DNA from: M3007 sp964539805
GTDB lineage: Bacteria > Bacteroidota > Bacteroidia > Chitinophagales > Saprospiraceae
DNA: 47,554 nucleotides
Assembly (NCBI GenBank): GCA_964539805.1
Contig: CAZIKN010000034.1
Coordinates: 1-47,554 of the forward strand
Direction of reading: 5' to 3'
This document shows, piece after piece, positions 24,807 through 33,994 of this stretch (positions are counted from its first letter, which is position 1; the number at the start of each line of letters is the position of its first letter). Position numbers and translations under genes: made by a program. Below the pieces are notes generated by a model. It did not search any database. It was given only the letters and a program-made list of their open reading frames with translations, and was not told where the DNA came from.

Positions 24807-25004
24807 GGCTAAAACAGCATTTGAATCCGACTGAATTATAGGTCATGGCCACCATTTTTGTCATATATTATCACAGATGTAAAATCAGATCTGCCTCAAA
24901 GCTCCAAAAGTTTTACTATTGCAGCCTGAAACACAACTGACGGGCCTGCCAAAGTCTTTTTGTCAAAATATTCGGCACCCCGCTCCAATTCAAATAGTTA
25001 TATC

Positions 25005-27482
25005 ATGAAAAAAAGTTTTATTAATTATCTGTTTGCCCTTACCTCAATGTTCGCCAGCCTTGATCTATTGGCCCAGGAAAAGGCTGTTGGAGGCCCGCCT
25101 CGCGAAGGTGAACCAGGCTATTATCAACAATGGTTTGAAAAACATAAAAACGAAGAAGGTATTGTGCCGGATGATCTTACCGACCAATGGTTTGAACATG
25201 ATCGGGTACGCATGGGTGTTGTCGCGCGTGGTACATCACCGATCCAGACCGTAGAACAGGCCTCACCAAGTACCAAACAAGGCGGCCGTACCCGCGCCTT
25301 AATCATTGATGTCAATAATCCCAAAAAAATGTGGGCCGGTTGTGTAAGCGGCGGACTCTGGCGCAGTGAAGATGGTGGGGTCAACTGGATATCCATCAAT
25401 GACCAGGCTTCTACGCTCTCTGTAACGGCTCTTGTACAAAACCCGCTGAAACCCAATGAAATATATTACGGGACAGGAGAGGTGCGCGGTGCCAGCCAGG
25501 GTGTGGCCGGAGGAGGCGTATTCAAAAGTACGGATTATGGCCTTACTTTTGAGCGCTTGCCAGCCTCCAGTCCCAATGATTTTCGCTATTGCAACTATAT
25601 AGCGCACAGCCTGACGGATAGCCAAACGGTATTTGTGGGAACATCCAATGGTTTGTACTTCAGTGCCAACGGCGGTGGAACATTCACCAAAATGCAGGTA
25701 CAAGCCACTACAGCAGGTGCCAACAATGGCGTTATTTGCCATCCCGATGGCAGTCTTATGGCCACCATACAAGGCGTGGGCATATTTGTGCGGAAGGCCA
25801 ACAGCCCCAATTTTGTAAAGGCAACTAACCCGCAGTTCCCAACATCTAACTTTGCGCGGGTACTGATCGCTAATTGCAAGAAGTATCCTGACGTAACGTA
25901 TGCCATGTTCTTTGGCAGCGAATATGACAAGGAGGGCAACAGGGGCTTGTTTAAGAGCAGCGATTTCGGCACTACCTGGCAAAAATTGGGAGATTCCCTT
26001 TCATCCGGTGCCCGCATAGGCTCATCTTATCAGGCTTATTGCCAGATGCTGGGCGTTCACCCCTCTGATACCAACAGGGTTGTTTTTGGGGCCGTATCAG
26101 TTAGCAGAACACTTAATGGTGGCCTTACCTATCAATCTATAAATGAAGGGCATTCCGATAACCATGTTTTTGTCAATGTAGAGGACTCCAATTCATTTTT
26201 CTTAGGTAATGACGGCGGTATCTATCGTATTGACTGGACCAATTCTACATTCTCAACTAACATGAACGGTGGTTACATCACACACCAATACTACGCAGGT
26301 AACTATGCCCCGCGAGGTAAAATTGCTTCGGGAGGCTTACAGGATAACGGAACCTGGCGCCACCGCTCCAATGCAGCACAAAGTATATATGGCGCTGACG
26401 GAGGCTACACACACATCAGTCAGCAAGATACTACTTTGGGCTATGTGGCGACGCAAAACGGCTACATGTATCGTTCCAATACCTTTATGCAAGGCGGGAA
26501 TTTTACCAACATAACCAATACCGAACTGCGGGCCGAAGGCGTAGATTTTATCAATCAATATGAAATGAACTATGCCGATGGCACACAGCTGTTCTGCCGC
26601 ACGGCAAGAGGTTTGTGGCGCACGGAGGACAAAGGCAGTTTTTGGACACGTTTAAATGCTGCAAACATTCCGGGTATCCAGGCTATTGGGGTAACCCGCG
26701 AGGCCGATCCAACGGTGTTTGTTGGCGGTGCCAACTGCTTTTATCGTGCAGATAATGCCATAAGCCGACTGCCATTTGATACGCTAAAAGACCTGCGCAC
26801 CAATGTACCCTTACAAGCGCGCGCGCTGGCATGGGGTACCATAAGCATTCACCCCAAAAACAATAATGAGTTTTATGTAGGCATGACCAGTACCAGTAAC
26901 ACCACTTTCCGTTTGTTTCACGTAACAGATATTAAAAATACGCCAAAATGGACTAACCTGACTGGTGACCTTCCTACAAACCAGCCCATTTATCAGGTAC
27001 AACCACACCCTGACAAACCAGATTCCATTTTGTTTGCGGCCACTGCTTTTGGTTTGTATGTGACAACCGACTCAGGCCGGACCTGGGTAAAGGAAACCCG
27101 TGTGCCAAACGTACCTATTTTTGAGATGAAACTCAGGGCTAATGACCGTACTTTGTTTTTGTTTACACATGGAAGGGGCCTGTTCTTTATCAAATTGAAT
27201 GATTTGTCCAAGCCGTTTACAAGCGTACAGGATGTGGCGAGTATTGATTTGGATATTTATCCCAATCCGGCACATGATTGGCTTAATGTTGCTGCGGAGG
27301 CACCCTTGTCTTTGATTCAGGTTTTTGACCTTTCCGGGCGTGAGCGCATTACCGTGACTAATCCGCAGAATGGGGTGGATATCAGTCAGTTACATTCAGG
27401 GCAGTATTTCTTTAAAGCCTTTGATGATAAGGGCAGATTTATAGTAAAACCCTTTATTAAGGCAATGGGAGAAAAACCCTGA
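25005..27482 (+). CDS. Secreted beta-propeller protein (BNR/sortilin-like) with T9SS sorting tail
   Basis: 825 aa from the ATG at 25005 (MKKSFINYLFAL), which starts a clear signal peptide ending near LLAQ; an in-frame codon at 24960 would put polar residues before the signal. Residues about 75-730 are beta-propeller repeats with Asp-box-like turns (SEDGGVNW, STDYGLTF, SANGGGTF, SSDFGTTWQKLG, TEDKGSFWTRL, TTDSGRTWVKE), like sortilin/Vps10 or BNR sialidase-fold proteins. The last 80 residues (IDLDIYPNPAHDWLNV...) are a type A T9SS sorting domain, so the protein is probably exported across the outer membrane. Ligand or activity unknown. GLWRSEDGG and GGLQDNGTWRH are frequent in this family. Confidence 0.88.
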   Translation: MKKSFINYLFALTSMFASLDLLAQEKAVGGPPREGEPGYYQQWFEKHKNEEGIVPDDLTDQWFEHDRVRMGVVARGTSPIQTVEQASPSTKQGGRTRALIIDVNNPKKMWAGCVSGGLWRSEDGGVNWISINDQASTLSVTALVQNPLKPNEIYYGTGEVRGASQGVAGGGVFKSTDYGLTFERLPASSPNDFRYCNYIAHSLTDSQTVFVGTSNGLYFSANGGGTFTKMQVQATTAGANNGVICHPDGSLMATIQGVGIFVRKANSPNFVKATNPQFPTSNFARVLIANCKKYPDVTYAMFFGSEYDKEGNRGLFKSSDFGTTWQKLGDSLSSGARIGSSYQAYCQMLGVHPSDTNRVVFGAVSVSRTLNGGLTYQSINEGHSDNHVFVNVEDSNSFFLGNDGGIYRIDWTNSTFSTNMNGGYITHQYYAGNYAPRGKIASGGLQDNGTWRHRSNAAQSIYGADGGYTHISQQDTTLGYVATQNGYMYRSNTFMQGGNFTNITNTELRAEGVDFINQYEMNYADGTQLFCRTARGLWRTEDKGSFWTRLNAANIPGIQAIGVTREADPTVFVGGANCFYRADNAISRLPFDTLKDLRTNVPLQARALAWGTISIHPKNNNEFYVGMTSTSNTTFRLFHVTDIKNTPKWTNLTGDLPTNQPIYQVQPHPDKPDSILFAATAFGLYVTTDSGRTWVKETRVPNVPIFEMKLRANDRTLFLFTHGRGLFFIKLNDLSKPFTSVQDVASIDLDIYPNPAHDWLNVAAEAPLSLIQVFDLSGRERITVTNPQNGVDISQLHSGQYFFKAFDDKGRFIVKPFIKAMGEKP

Positions 27483-27566
27483 TTCGTTTTGCCCACTATT
27501 TAACAAACATTTTTGAGGGCGTATCGGTTTTGTAGTTTATAGTTTCACCATTATAAACAATAAAAC

Positions 27567-28292
27567 ATGATACGCCCTTTTATTTTTTCGCTTGCTATGT
27601 GTTGCATGGCTCCGATACAGGCACAGGACGCCGGCCAACAAGACAATAAAGAAACCCTGGATTGGGTACAGCGCAGGGCTTTGCACATCAAAGGACAATT
27701 GACAGATGCCATCAACATGAACGACCAATCTTTGCTGCTGGTGCGGCTTATGGAGGCCCATCGTGAGTTTGAGTCCATTGCGCTGGCTGGCTTGTATTGT
27801 CCCGATGTCCGCGTTGCAGCTGAACACGGGCGCAGCGCCTCCAATTGGCTGAACAACTACACCAAAGATAAAGATTTGAATTCCTGCATGGTACGTGCGG
27901 GAGAGGCCCGCACACAGGCCCACAAAATGGGAGAAGCCGCTGAAAAATGCGCGGTTTTGTGTGGAGAGGGATCACAAAAGTCGTTTTGCCCGGCAGATTT
28001 GCTTACCGTAAACGCAGAATTGGCCCAGCATGACCTGAACGATGGCCTTGCATCCAATGACATGCATATCCTATCCCAAAAAGTGGAGCATGCGCGTCGG
28101 ATTTTTATCGAATGCCAAAATATGGCCTCTTCTATGGAAAATTGTGGCCCGGCATGGCTTGCGGCCACGGCAGCCGAGCAAGAATGTTCAGCCGCACTTT
28201 CATCCGGTTCCTTTGCCACGGCTATTGTCCATGTACAATCGGCATTGGATTATGTGCAACGCTTGAAAGATGCGGCCAAGCGTTGCAAATGA
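27567..28292 (+). CDS. Secreted Cys-rich helical protein of unknown function
   Basis: 241 aa with a signal peptide ending near PIQAQ. I do not recognise the family. The mature part is predicted to be mostly helical and holds nine cysteines, several in repeated settings (LYCPDV, NSCMV, EKCAVLCGE, SFCPAD, IECQN, ENCGP, QECSA, KRCK). That suggests disulfide-linked helical hairpins exposed outside the cytoplasm. It starts 84 nt after the T9SS propeller on the same strand and may share its transcript. It has no T9SS tail. The bidirectional terminator at 28379 lies downstream. Confidence 0.7.
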   Translation: MIRPFIFSLAMCCMAPIQAQDAGQQDNKETLDWVQRRALHIKGQLTDAINMNDQSLLLVRLMEAHREFESIALAGLYCPDVRVAAEHGRSASNWLNNYTKDKDLNSCMVRAGEARTQAHKMGEAAEKCAVLCGEGSQKSFCPADLLTVNAELAQHDLNDGLASNDMHILSQKVEHARRIFIECQNMASSMENCGPAWLAATAAEQECSAALSSGSFATAIVHVQSALDYVQRLKDAAKRCK

Positions 28293-28378
28293 GTTATTTA
28301 AGCCTTTACATTTAAGGCAAGGTTATTTTGATGCTGTTTCCATCAGATAATCTCAGGATAAATCTGGACGTAAAAAAT

Positions 28379-28411
28379 AAGCCGCCCCGCGAGAACGCGG
28401 AGCGGCTTTTT
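28379..28411. terminator. Strong bidirectional intrinsic terminator
   Basis: A 12-pair GC-rich stem with one C-A mismatch (28379-28391 with 28396-28408) and loop AGAA. TTTTT follows on the plus strand and, read on the minus strand, TTATTTTTTA follows. It sits between the Cys-rich protein gene (+) and the SusD-like gene (-) and can end both. Confidence 0.85.
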
Positions 28412-28443
28412 CAATTTATTATACCACAAATTAGTTGTAGTAA

Positions 28444-29952
28444 TTAGTTCACATCCCAGAAAACGCGATCGCTCAGGTCAGTTTTTTGACGTGGAGCGTT
28501 TGGATTCAGGTCAATTTCAGACTGAGGATAGAAGAATGAGCGGGGAACCGCAGGGAACAATGCATTGCTGGGTATTGTGACTGCCGGATGGCCTGTGCGG
28601 CGCCAATCTGTCCAAGGTTCTACTGCAACACCATAGTTAGCCACATATTTCTCCTCGATGATGGCTTTAATTTTGCCTGCTTCGTCAGCGGGCAAGGTGC
28701 CATTGGCAGCGATGTATGCATCAATTTGTGCCTGTGGTACACCTGCAGCAGTCATAGAGGCGGTGATGCCGGCCTGATAGAAGGTTTGGGCATCGCCGGG
28801 AGCTCCATATACAGCCGCTTCCGCACGGATGAAATTGTACTCTGCGAAGGTCAACATACGGATAGGTGCTGTGCCATTGTATGCGTATGCTGCAGCCAGG
28901 ATTGAACCGTCTGCCGCCGGAACTACAGCAGCCGTGTTGGTGGTATCTCCGCGCAGGTAGGTGTGCATACGGGAATACTTAGTAGAAGGAGCATCGCCAG
29001 GTTTGGCACCTGCATATGCAGGGTTAGTACGTGTGAACGGGAATGGTGTGAAGTAACGGGAACGACGTGGGTCGTTTTTGGTATTCATCATGTTCACCAA
29101 GGTTGCACCGGGGAAAAACTGATTGATACGATCCAATTCAAACTGGTGAATTGAATTTTGCTTGCGTGCCTCATTAATAAACGACATTTGGAAATTATCC
29201 GCATTGGCTGCCATAAATGGAGCATTGGCGTTAACCAAGGCTGTGATTCCAGCAACGGCACCCGCTTTGTTTGATTTGGACTGGTGGATAAGCAAACGCA
29301 GTTTGAGGGTGTTTGCCAAACGTTCCCAACGGGGTTTTGACGTAGCCCAGGCACCAGGGTAAATAGTGGAGTTCGCACCTGGAGACTTTACAGAAGCTGC
29401 ATTGAGGTCAGCAAGAGCGGCATCCAGTTTTTTCAACAAATCATCATAAATAGCCTTGCCATCATCAAATTTTGGCTGCGTATTGCCTGTGAATTTCAGG
29501 GCTTCAGTGTAAGGCACTTTACCCCATACATCCACTGCTTGTTGGAAAAGGTAAACTTGCAAAATCTTGGCAACACCTGCGTAATGTGGGCTGCTTTCGC
29601 TTGCTGCTTTTTCAATGACCAACTGTAAATCACTCAATGCAGTGGAATAGGTAAGGCTCCAAACATTGTTCAGGTCAGAGCCCTGAATATTATAGCGCTC
29701 ATATTCCTGATTTTGTGTGGTTGCACCCTGGCCCTGACCGGAAAACTGTTGGGCGATCAGTGATGTGAAGCGGTGCAAATCGCTGCCGCCCATAAACCCT
29801 ACGGTTACGGTAGCAGAAGTAAGGATTTGCTCAATAGGGGCATCTTTAATGTTGTTTGGATCATCATTAACATCCAAAAAATCATTGCAGGCACCCATTG
29901 TGATCACTGCCCCGACGAGCAGTGAAGAACGAATGAATTTTATGAATTGCAT
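28444..29952 (-). CDS. SusD/RagB-family outer-membrane nutrient-binding lipoprotein
   Basis: 502 aa. Lipoprotein signal ending in TMGAC (Cys22), then NDFLDVNDDPNN, typical of SusD-like proteins. Helical TPR-like repeats include ILQVYLFQQAVDVWGKVPYTEAL, FDDGKAIYDDLLKKLDAALADLN and RWERLANTLKLRLL; TFAEYNFIRAEAAVYGA and AIIEEKYVANYGVAVEPWTDWRRTGHP occur near the C-terminus. It closes over the SusC barrel and hands over nutrient. It follows susC by 47 nt, as usual. The substrate cannot be told; no polysaccharide-utilisation enzymes are directly beside the pair. Confidence 0.95.
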   Translation of the reverse strand: MQFIKFIRSSLLVGAVITMGACNDFLDVNDDPNNIKDAPIEQILTSATVTVGFMGGSDLHRFTSLIAQQFSGQGQGATTQNQEYERYNIQGSDLNNVWSLTYSTALSDLQLVIEKAASESSPHYAGVAKILQVYLFQQAVDVWGKVPYTEALKFTGNTQPKFDDGKAIYDDLLKKLDAALADLNAASVKSPGANSTIYPGAWATSKPRWERLANTLKLRLLIHQSKSNKAGAVAGITALVNANAPFMAANADNFQMSFINEARKQNSIHQFELDRINQFFPGATLVNMMNTKNDPRRSRYFTPFPFTRTNPAYAGAKPGDAPSTKYSRMHTYLRGDTTNTAAVVPAADGSILAAAYAYNGTAPIRMLTFAEYNFIRAEAAVYGAPGDAQTFYQAGITASMTAAGVPQAQIDAYIAANGTLPADEAGKIKAIIEEKYVANYGVAVEPWTDWRRTGHPAVTIPSNALFPAVPRSFFYPQSEIDLNPNAPRQKTDLSDRVFWDVN

Positions 29953-29999
29953 CGTAAGTTTTATTTTTGTTTAAGTAAAAAATACTGATTATCAAATAA

Positions 30000-32900
30000 T
30001 TACAGCGTAACCCGGAAGTTAAGGCCGTAAGTGCGCGCTTGAGGCAGGGCGTTGAATTCCAAGCCTTGTGCATTGTTGATGCCCAATACGTTTTGCTCTG
30101 GATCAAGGTGTGGGTAGTTTGGTGCATGGAGGAACAGGTTGCGGCCGAAAATACCCAGTTCAAAAGCACCAAATGGTGTTTTGTCCAACATGCGTTTGGG
30201 CAAGGTGTAGGACAAAGATGCCTCGCGAATACGGAACCATGATACGTCATAGATAAAGCCTTCGGCAGCTACGTGCTTGCCGCCATTGCCCCAGTATTGC
30301 TCAGCGGTAACCTTCACCTCTTCTGCGCCTGCATTAGCTTTGCCGGCATTGGCACCAGAGGCAAAAACGCCTTCAAACTTATATGGTTTGGCCACAGTGC
30401 CGTCTGAGTTGAAACGGTCAAATTCAGCTGTTTCCGCTACTACACCATTGCGTTGCAAGTCGGCGAGGTTACGAGAATAGATGTCGCCACCTTGACGGAT
30501 GTCCAACAATACACTCAGGTTTAAACCCTTATAATTGATGTTGTTGCTCACGCCCAAAACCCAATCAGGGTTTGGATTGCCGATTTTTACCACGTTAGCT
30601 GTTGGCAAAGGCAAACCAGTTGGAGACAACAAAAGTTGGCCTGAAGCATTGCGTTGGTAAGCATTGCCATATAATTGGCCGTATTCATCACCTGCAACAA
30701 GGCGTACGTTTGGCGTTACGAAACCACCGAGGAAAATGTTCTGAACACCCGTAGCCAATTCTTCAACAGTTGATTTGAACTTGGTGAAGTTAAAGGTGGT
30801 GGACCATGCACCCTGCTTGGTTCTGATAGGAGTCAACGTCAAAGCTGCTTCATAACCTACTGTTTTCAGGCTACCTGCATTGAATACAACGTTGGTTACA
30901 CCAGCAGCTGGTGAATTGGGAACACTGAGGATAATACCAGTACTTTTGGTCTGATAGTATGTAGCCTCGAGGCTGATACGATCTTTCCACAAAGATACAT
31001 CCAACCCTGTTTCCCAGCTGCGTGAGAATTCAGGCTCCAGCTCAGGATTGCCTGCTACATTTTGCAGGGTAAAACCGGGCTGTGAGTTGAATGGGAATAA
31101 TACGTTCGGCCCAAATCCGTCTGCTGGGTTTGCTGTTGAATAGTAAGAATCTGTTGCATAAAGCAAAGAAGAGCGGCCTACCAAACCGAAGTTACCACGT
31201 AATTTTACCAACTGTACAAAATCAGACTTGATTGCTGGGATAGCTTGCGTCAGGTTGATGGTACCCGCGGCAGAGTAGTACAGGTAGGAATTGTTATCCT
31301 TGGGCAAAGTAGAGTTCCAGTCATTACGAACCATCAGTTCTGCAGTGGCCCAGTTGTCATAAATGGTGGTCAAGGTACCGAATGCACCCATGATACGGCG
31401 TTCAGATTGGCTGAAACCAGGTACATAAGTTGTGGTGTTGGCATTGAGGTTGCGGAAATTGCGCACAGTTACGCCACGACCAATCACGTTTGCAAATTTG
31501 TTGAATTCCCGGATCATTTCCTGACCTACAACATACTGGAACTCCAATTTGTCGCCTGCGCGGCGGCTGCCGCCCAGCGTCAGATAGGAGTTGATGTTAC
31601 GGGTTGAGGCATTTGTTTCGCTGATACCACCCAAGCCATTGGCAGATGTATTAGCTCCACCACGTGCACCAATTTGGTCATAAGCACTGGCATTGTAAGT
31701 GAAATAGTCCACACCCACTTTGTAATCAGCACGCAACCAGCTCAAGAGCTGATAGCCGAGGTTGAAGTTTCCAAGGATACGGTCAACACGGTCGTCATAC
31801 AGGTTGTTGGCCAAAGACCAGCGAGGATTATCCACGGCTGGGTCATAGTGCAATTGAGATCCTGTTGTAGTTTGCCATGGCTGACCGGTCAAGTCCCAGC
31901 TGCGTGGGGTAAACCAGGTACGGAACAATGGGTTGGACAACTGGTTGCCTTGCTGTGAGCGAACGGACGTATTCAAAACGTAGTTGGCAGAAATACCGGC
32001 AGTCAGTTTGTCGGTGATTTCGCTGGTCGCGTTGGCTTGAATGTTGTAGCGTTTGAGGCGGTTATTATCCAAGATGCCCTGATCATCCAGATAGCCCAAA
32101 GAAAGGCGATAGCTGGATGTTCCTTTGCTTCCCTGTAGGCCCAGGTTGTGTTGCATTTGTGGGCCGCGGCGGAACAGGTCTTTCACGTTGTCAGGATATG
32201 CTGCCATGGCAACAGAGTCGTTCACCGTTGGGTTGATGAAGGCGTTATAGTCGGGAGGCAGTGGTACTTTTTGGCCCGCAATTTTTGGCCCCCAGGAGGC
32301 AATTGATGTTGGGTTAAATGCTCCACCTGCACCCTGTCCGTAGGTGTTCTGATAGTCAGGGGTGCGGTTTACTTCCTGAATAGCATAGCTGGTATTGTAG
32401 GAAATAGCATTCTTCAAACCTGCTTTGCCTTGGCGGGTAGTGACCAAGATCACACCTGCAGAAGCGCGTGAGCCGTACAATACCGTTGCGGCAGCACCTT
32501 TCAGCACACTGATGGTTTCGATGTCTTCCTGGTTCAGGTCAATGGCGCGGTTGGAGTTGGTTACACCTGTTTGGAGGGCATTGCCACCACCGCCATTGTC
32601 AATCGGAATACCGTCAACCACCCAAAGAGGCTGGTTGCTGCCCGTAAATGTGGTGTAACCGCGAATCAGGATGTTGGAACCACTAAAGGAACCACCAGAA
32701 CCTTGCAAGCGAACACCAGGGATTTTGCCGGCGAGGGCATTGGTCACGTTAGTCACACGGGCGGTGGTCAGATCTTTGTTGGAGATCTCCGTTACAGCGT
32801 AACCCAAGTTTTCCTTGTTCTTTTTGATACCAAAAGCCGTAACAACCGCCTCCTGGAGGATGAGGTTGTCTTGCATAGTGACATCAATGGTGGTTTGTGT

Positions 32901-33149
32901 GCCAACTGTGATTTCCTGTGCACTGAAGCCAGTGTACACGAATCTGAGGATGGCGTTGTCGTCGGCTACTTTCACGGTGTACTTACCGTCAAGGTCAGTA
33001 ACAGCGCCTGAAGTAGAATTTACGACGATAACAGAGGCCCCGATCAGCGGATCGCCATTCGGGTCAATAACTCTGCCGCTAACGGTGCGTTGCGCAAAAA
33101 CGGACAACGCACTCAATGCGAAAAGCATTAAGAGCAAAAGTCTTTTCAT
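30000..33149 (-). CDS. SusC/RagA-family TonB-linked outer-membrane transporter
   Basis: 1049 aa from the ATG at 33149 (MKRLLLLMLFALSALSVFAQ), a clean signal peptide; a TTG at 33188 would add 13 polar residues. The carboxypeptidase-like domain (VSGRVIDPNGDPLIGASVIV, TDLDGKYTVKV) is followed by the TonB-contact and plug region (LQEAVVTAFGIKKNKENLGY, VTNALAGKIPGVRLQGSGG, ILIRGYTTF, QPLWVVDGIPIDN, ISVLKGAAATVLYGSRASAG) and a 22-strand barrel to the C-terminal FRVTL. It imports the ligand captured by the downstream SusD-like protein. Length is normal. The candidate promoter at 33369-33398 implies a leader of about 210 nt. Confidence 0.96.
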   Translation of the reverse strand: MKRLLLLMLFALSALSVFAQRTVSGRVIDPNGDPLIGASVIVVNSTSGAVTDLDGKYTVKVADDNAILRFVYTGFSAQEITVGTQTTIDVTMQDNLILQEAVVTAFGIKKNKENLGYAVTEISNKDLTTARVTNVTNALAGKIPGVRLQGSGGSFSGSNILIRGYTTFTGSNQPLWVVDGIPIDNGGGGNALQTGVTNSNRAIDLNQEDIETISVLKGAAATVLYGSRASAGVILVTTRQGKAGLKNAISYNTSYAIQEVNRTPDYQNTYGQGAGGAFNPTSIASWGPKIAGQKVPLPPDYNAFINPTVNDSVAMAAYPDNVKDLFRRGPQMQHNLGLQGSKGTSSYRLSLGYLDDQGILDNNRLKRYNIQANATSEITDKLTAGISANYVLNTSVRSQQGNQLSNPLFRTWFTPRSWDLTGQPWQTTTGSQLHYDPAVDNPRWSLANNLYDDRVDRILGNFNLGYQLLSWLRADYKVGVDYFTYNASAYDQIGARGGANTSANGLGGISETNASTRNINSYLTLGGSRRAGDKLEFQYVVGQEMIREFNKFANVIGRGVTVRNFRNLNANTTTYVPGFSQSERRIMGAFGTLTTIYDNWATAELMVRNDWNSTLPKDNNSYLYYSAAGTINLTQAIPAIKSDFVQLVKLRGNFGLVGRSSLLYATDSYYSTANPADGFGPNVLFPFNSQPGFTLQNVAGNPELEPEFSRSWETGLDVSLWKDRISLEATYYQTKSTGIILSVPNSPAAGVTNVVFNAGSLKTVGYEAALTLTPIRTKQGAWSTTFNFTKFKSTVEELATGVQNIFLGGFVTPNVRLVAGDEYGQLYGNAYQRNASGQLLLSPTGLPLPTANVVKIGNPNPDWVLGVSNNINYKGLNLSVLLDIRQGGDIYSRNLADLQRNGVVAETAEFDRFNSDGTVAKPYKFEGVFASGANAGKANAGAEEVKVTAEQYWGNGGKHVAAEGFIYDVSWFRIREASLSYTLPKRMLDKTPFGAFELGIFGRNLFLHAPNYPHLDPEQNVLGINNAQGLEFNALPQARTYGLNFRVTL

Positions 33150-33368
33150 ACAGAAACTTTGATTTGATTTAGTAAAAAAATTATTCAATCTGTTGCCATT
33201 CCGGCAATTTGGGGATTATATTTAACACACCTTAAGACAGGTGAATTTTCCAAAAGGATAGGCTTTGTTTCTTTTAAAATGTCAGTTTCAGCAAAACGAA
33301 CCAATAATTTAGTATTTTGTTCGGTAGTGATAGCATTTAAAACATAGCCTTTTTTTAAAATTCGGGAG

Positions 33369-33398
33369 CAAACATAAGGCTTAGCGGAATTTCGCCAA
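33369..33398 (-). promoter_or_regulatory. Candidate promoter for susC-susD
   Basis: On the minus strand TTG (33398-33396) and, after 19 nt, TATGTTTG (33376-33369) give a very good Bacteroidota promoter. Transcription would begin near 33362, leaving an untranslated leader of roughly 210 nt before the susC ATG. The leader holds no recognised riboswitch; a 78-codon frame overlapping it starts upstream of the promoter and is rejected. Confidence 0.55.
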
Positions 33399-33474
33399 TG
33401 TTTGTCTAATTTTTTTTTCATTTTCGTTGAAGTAATTTGAAGTTTAAACGTACACCATCTGTACTACGAAGCAC

Positions 33475-33990
33475 TCAATTGTTTAAGTCTGCCAATTCTG
33501 CGGCTTTTTCCAATACATAGCTGTCTAAAAATTTAAGATGTTGAATATCAGCATTTAACAAGTCTGGAAAGAGATCAAAAAACGTTTTTAATATGATTTT
33601 TTTGAGAACCTCGGCCTGCTCATTGGCTACTGAAATATCAGTGGGCTGCGCTATATTTTTTCCTGCCTGGATCATATTGACCCAAACAATCAGGGAGTCA
33701 ACTTTCTCACGAATCAAGCGGGTATGCCGCCCGGGTATCCAATCCATTTCTTTTTCGATTTCCCGAATCAATTCCTGAATGCGCCCTGCATGATAGATGT
33801 CGGCGCGCTCTGCCTCCCGTTCGCGATCCAAGCGGCCATAACTGCCTCTTTCGCCAGGCCGTTTATCTATCCAATCACCTGATTCCTCGTAGCGCTCTTC
33901 TTTTATCCAGTCTTTATCCTGTTTTTTGCGGCGGTACAGGGCCACAGCAAGGAGCAAGAGAATGGCTATGCCAAAAAGTAGGGTACTCAT
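33475..33990 (-). CDS. Membrane-anchored protein of unknown function
   Basis: 171 aa. One N-terminal membrane helix (TLLFGIAILLLLAVALY, about 3-19), then a very charged linker (RRKKQDKDWIKEERYEESGD and on) with Trp and Arg-Glu runs, then a helical C-terminal domain (about 66-171). I do not recognise a family. It starts 4 nt after the stop of the glycine-rich T9SS protein gene, so is almost certainly in one operon with it; it may help place or process that protein on the membrane. This is inference from position only. Confidence 0.75.
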   Translation of the reverse strand: MSTLLFGIAILLLLAVALYRRKKQDKDWIKEERYEESGDWIDKRPGERGSYGRLDREREAERADIYHAGRIQELIREIEKEMDWIPGRHTRLIREKVDSLIVWVNMIQAGKNIAQPTDISVANEQAEVLKKIILKTFFDLFPDLLNADIQHLKFLDSYVLEKAAELADLNN

Positions 33991-33994
33991 TTAT

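Noticed and set aside
33185..33421. 78-codon minus-strand frame directly upstream of susC
   Set aside because: A good susC promoter (33398-33369) lies inside it, downstream of its start, and the sequence matches no family.
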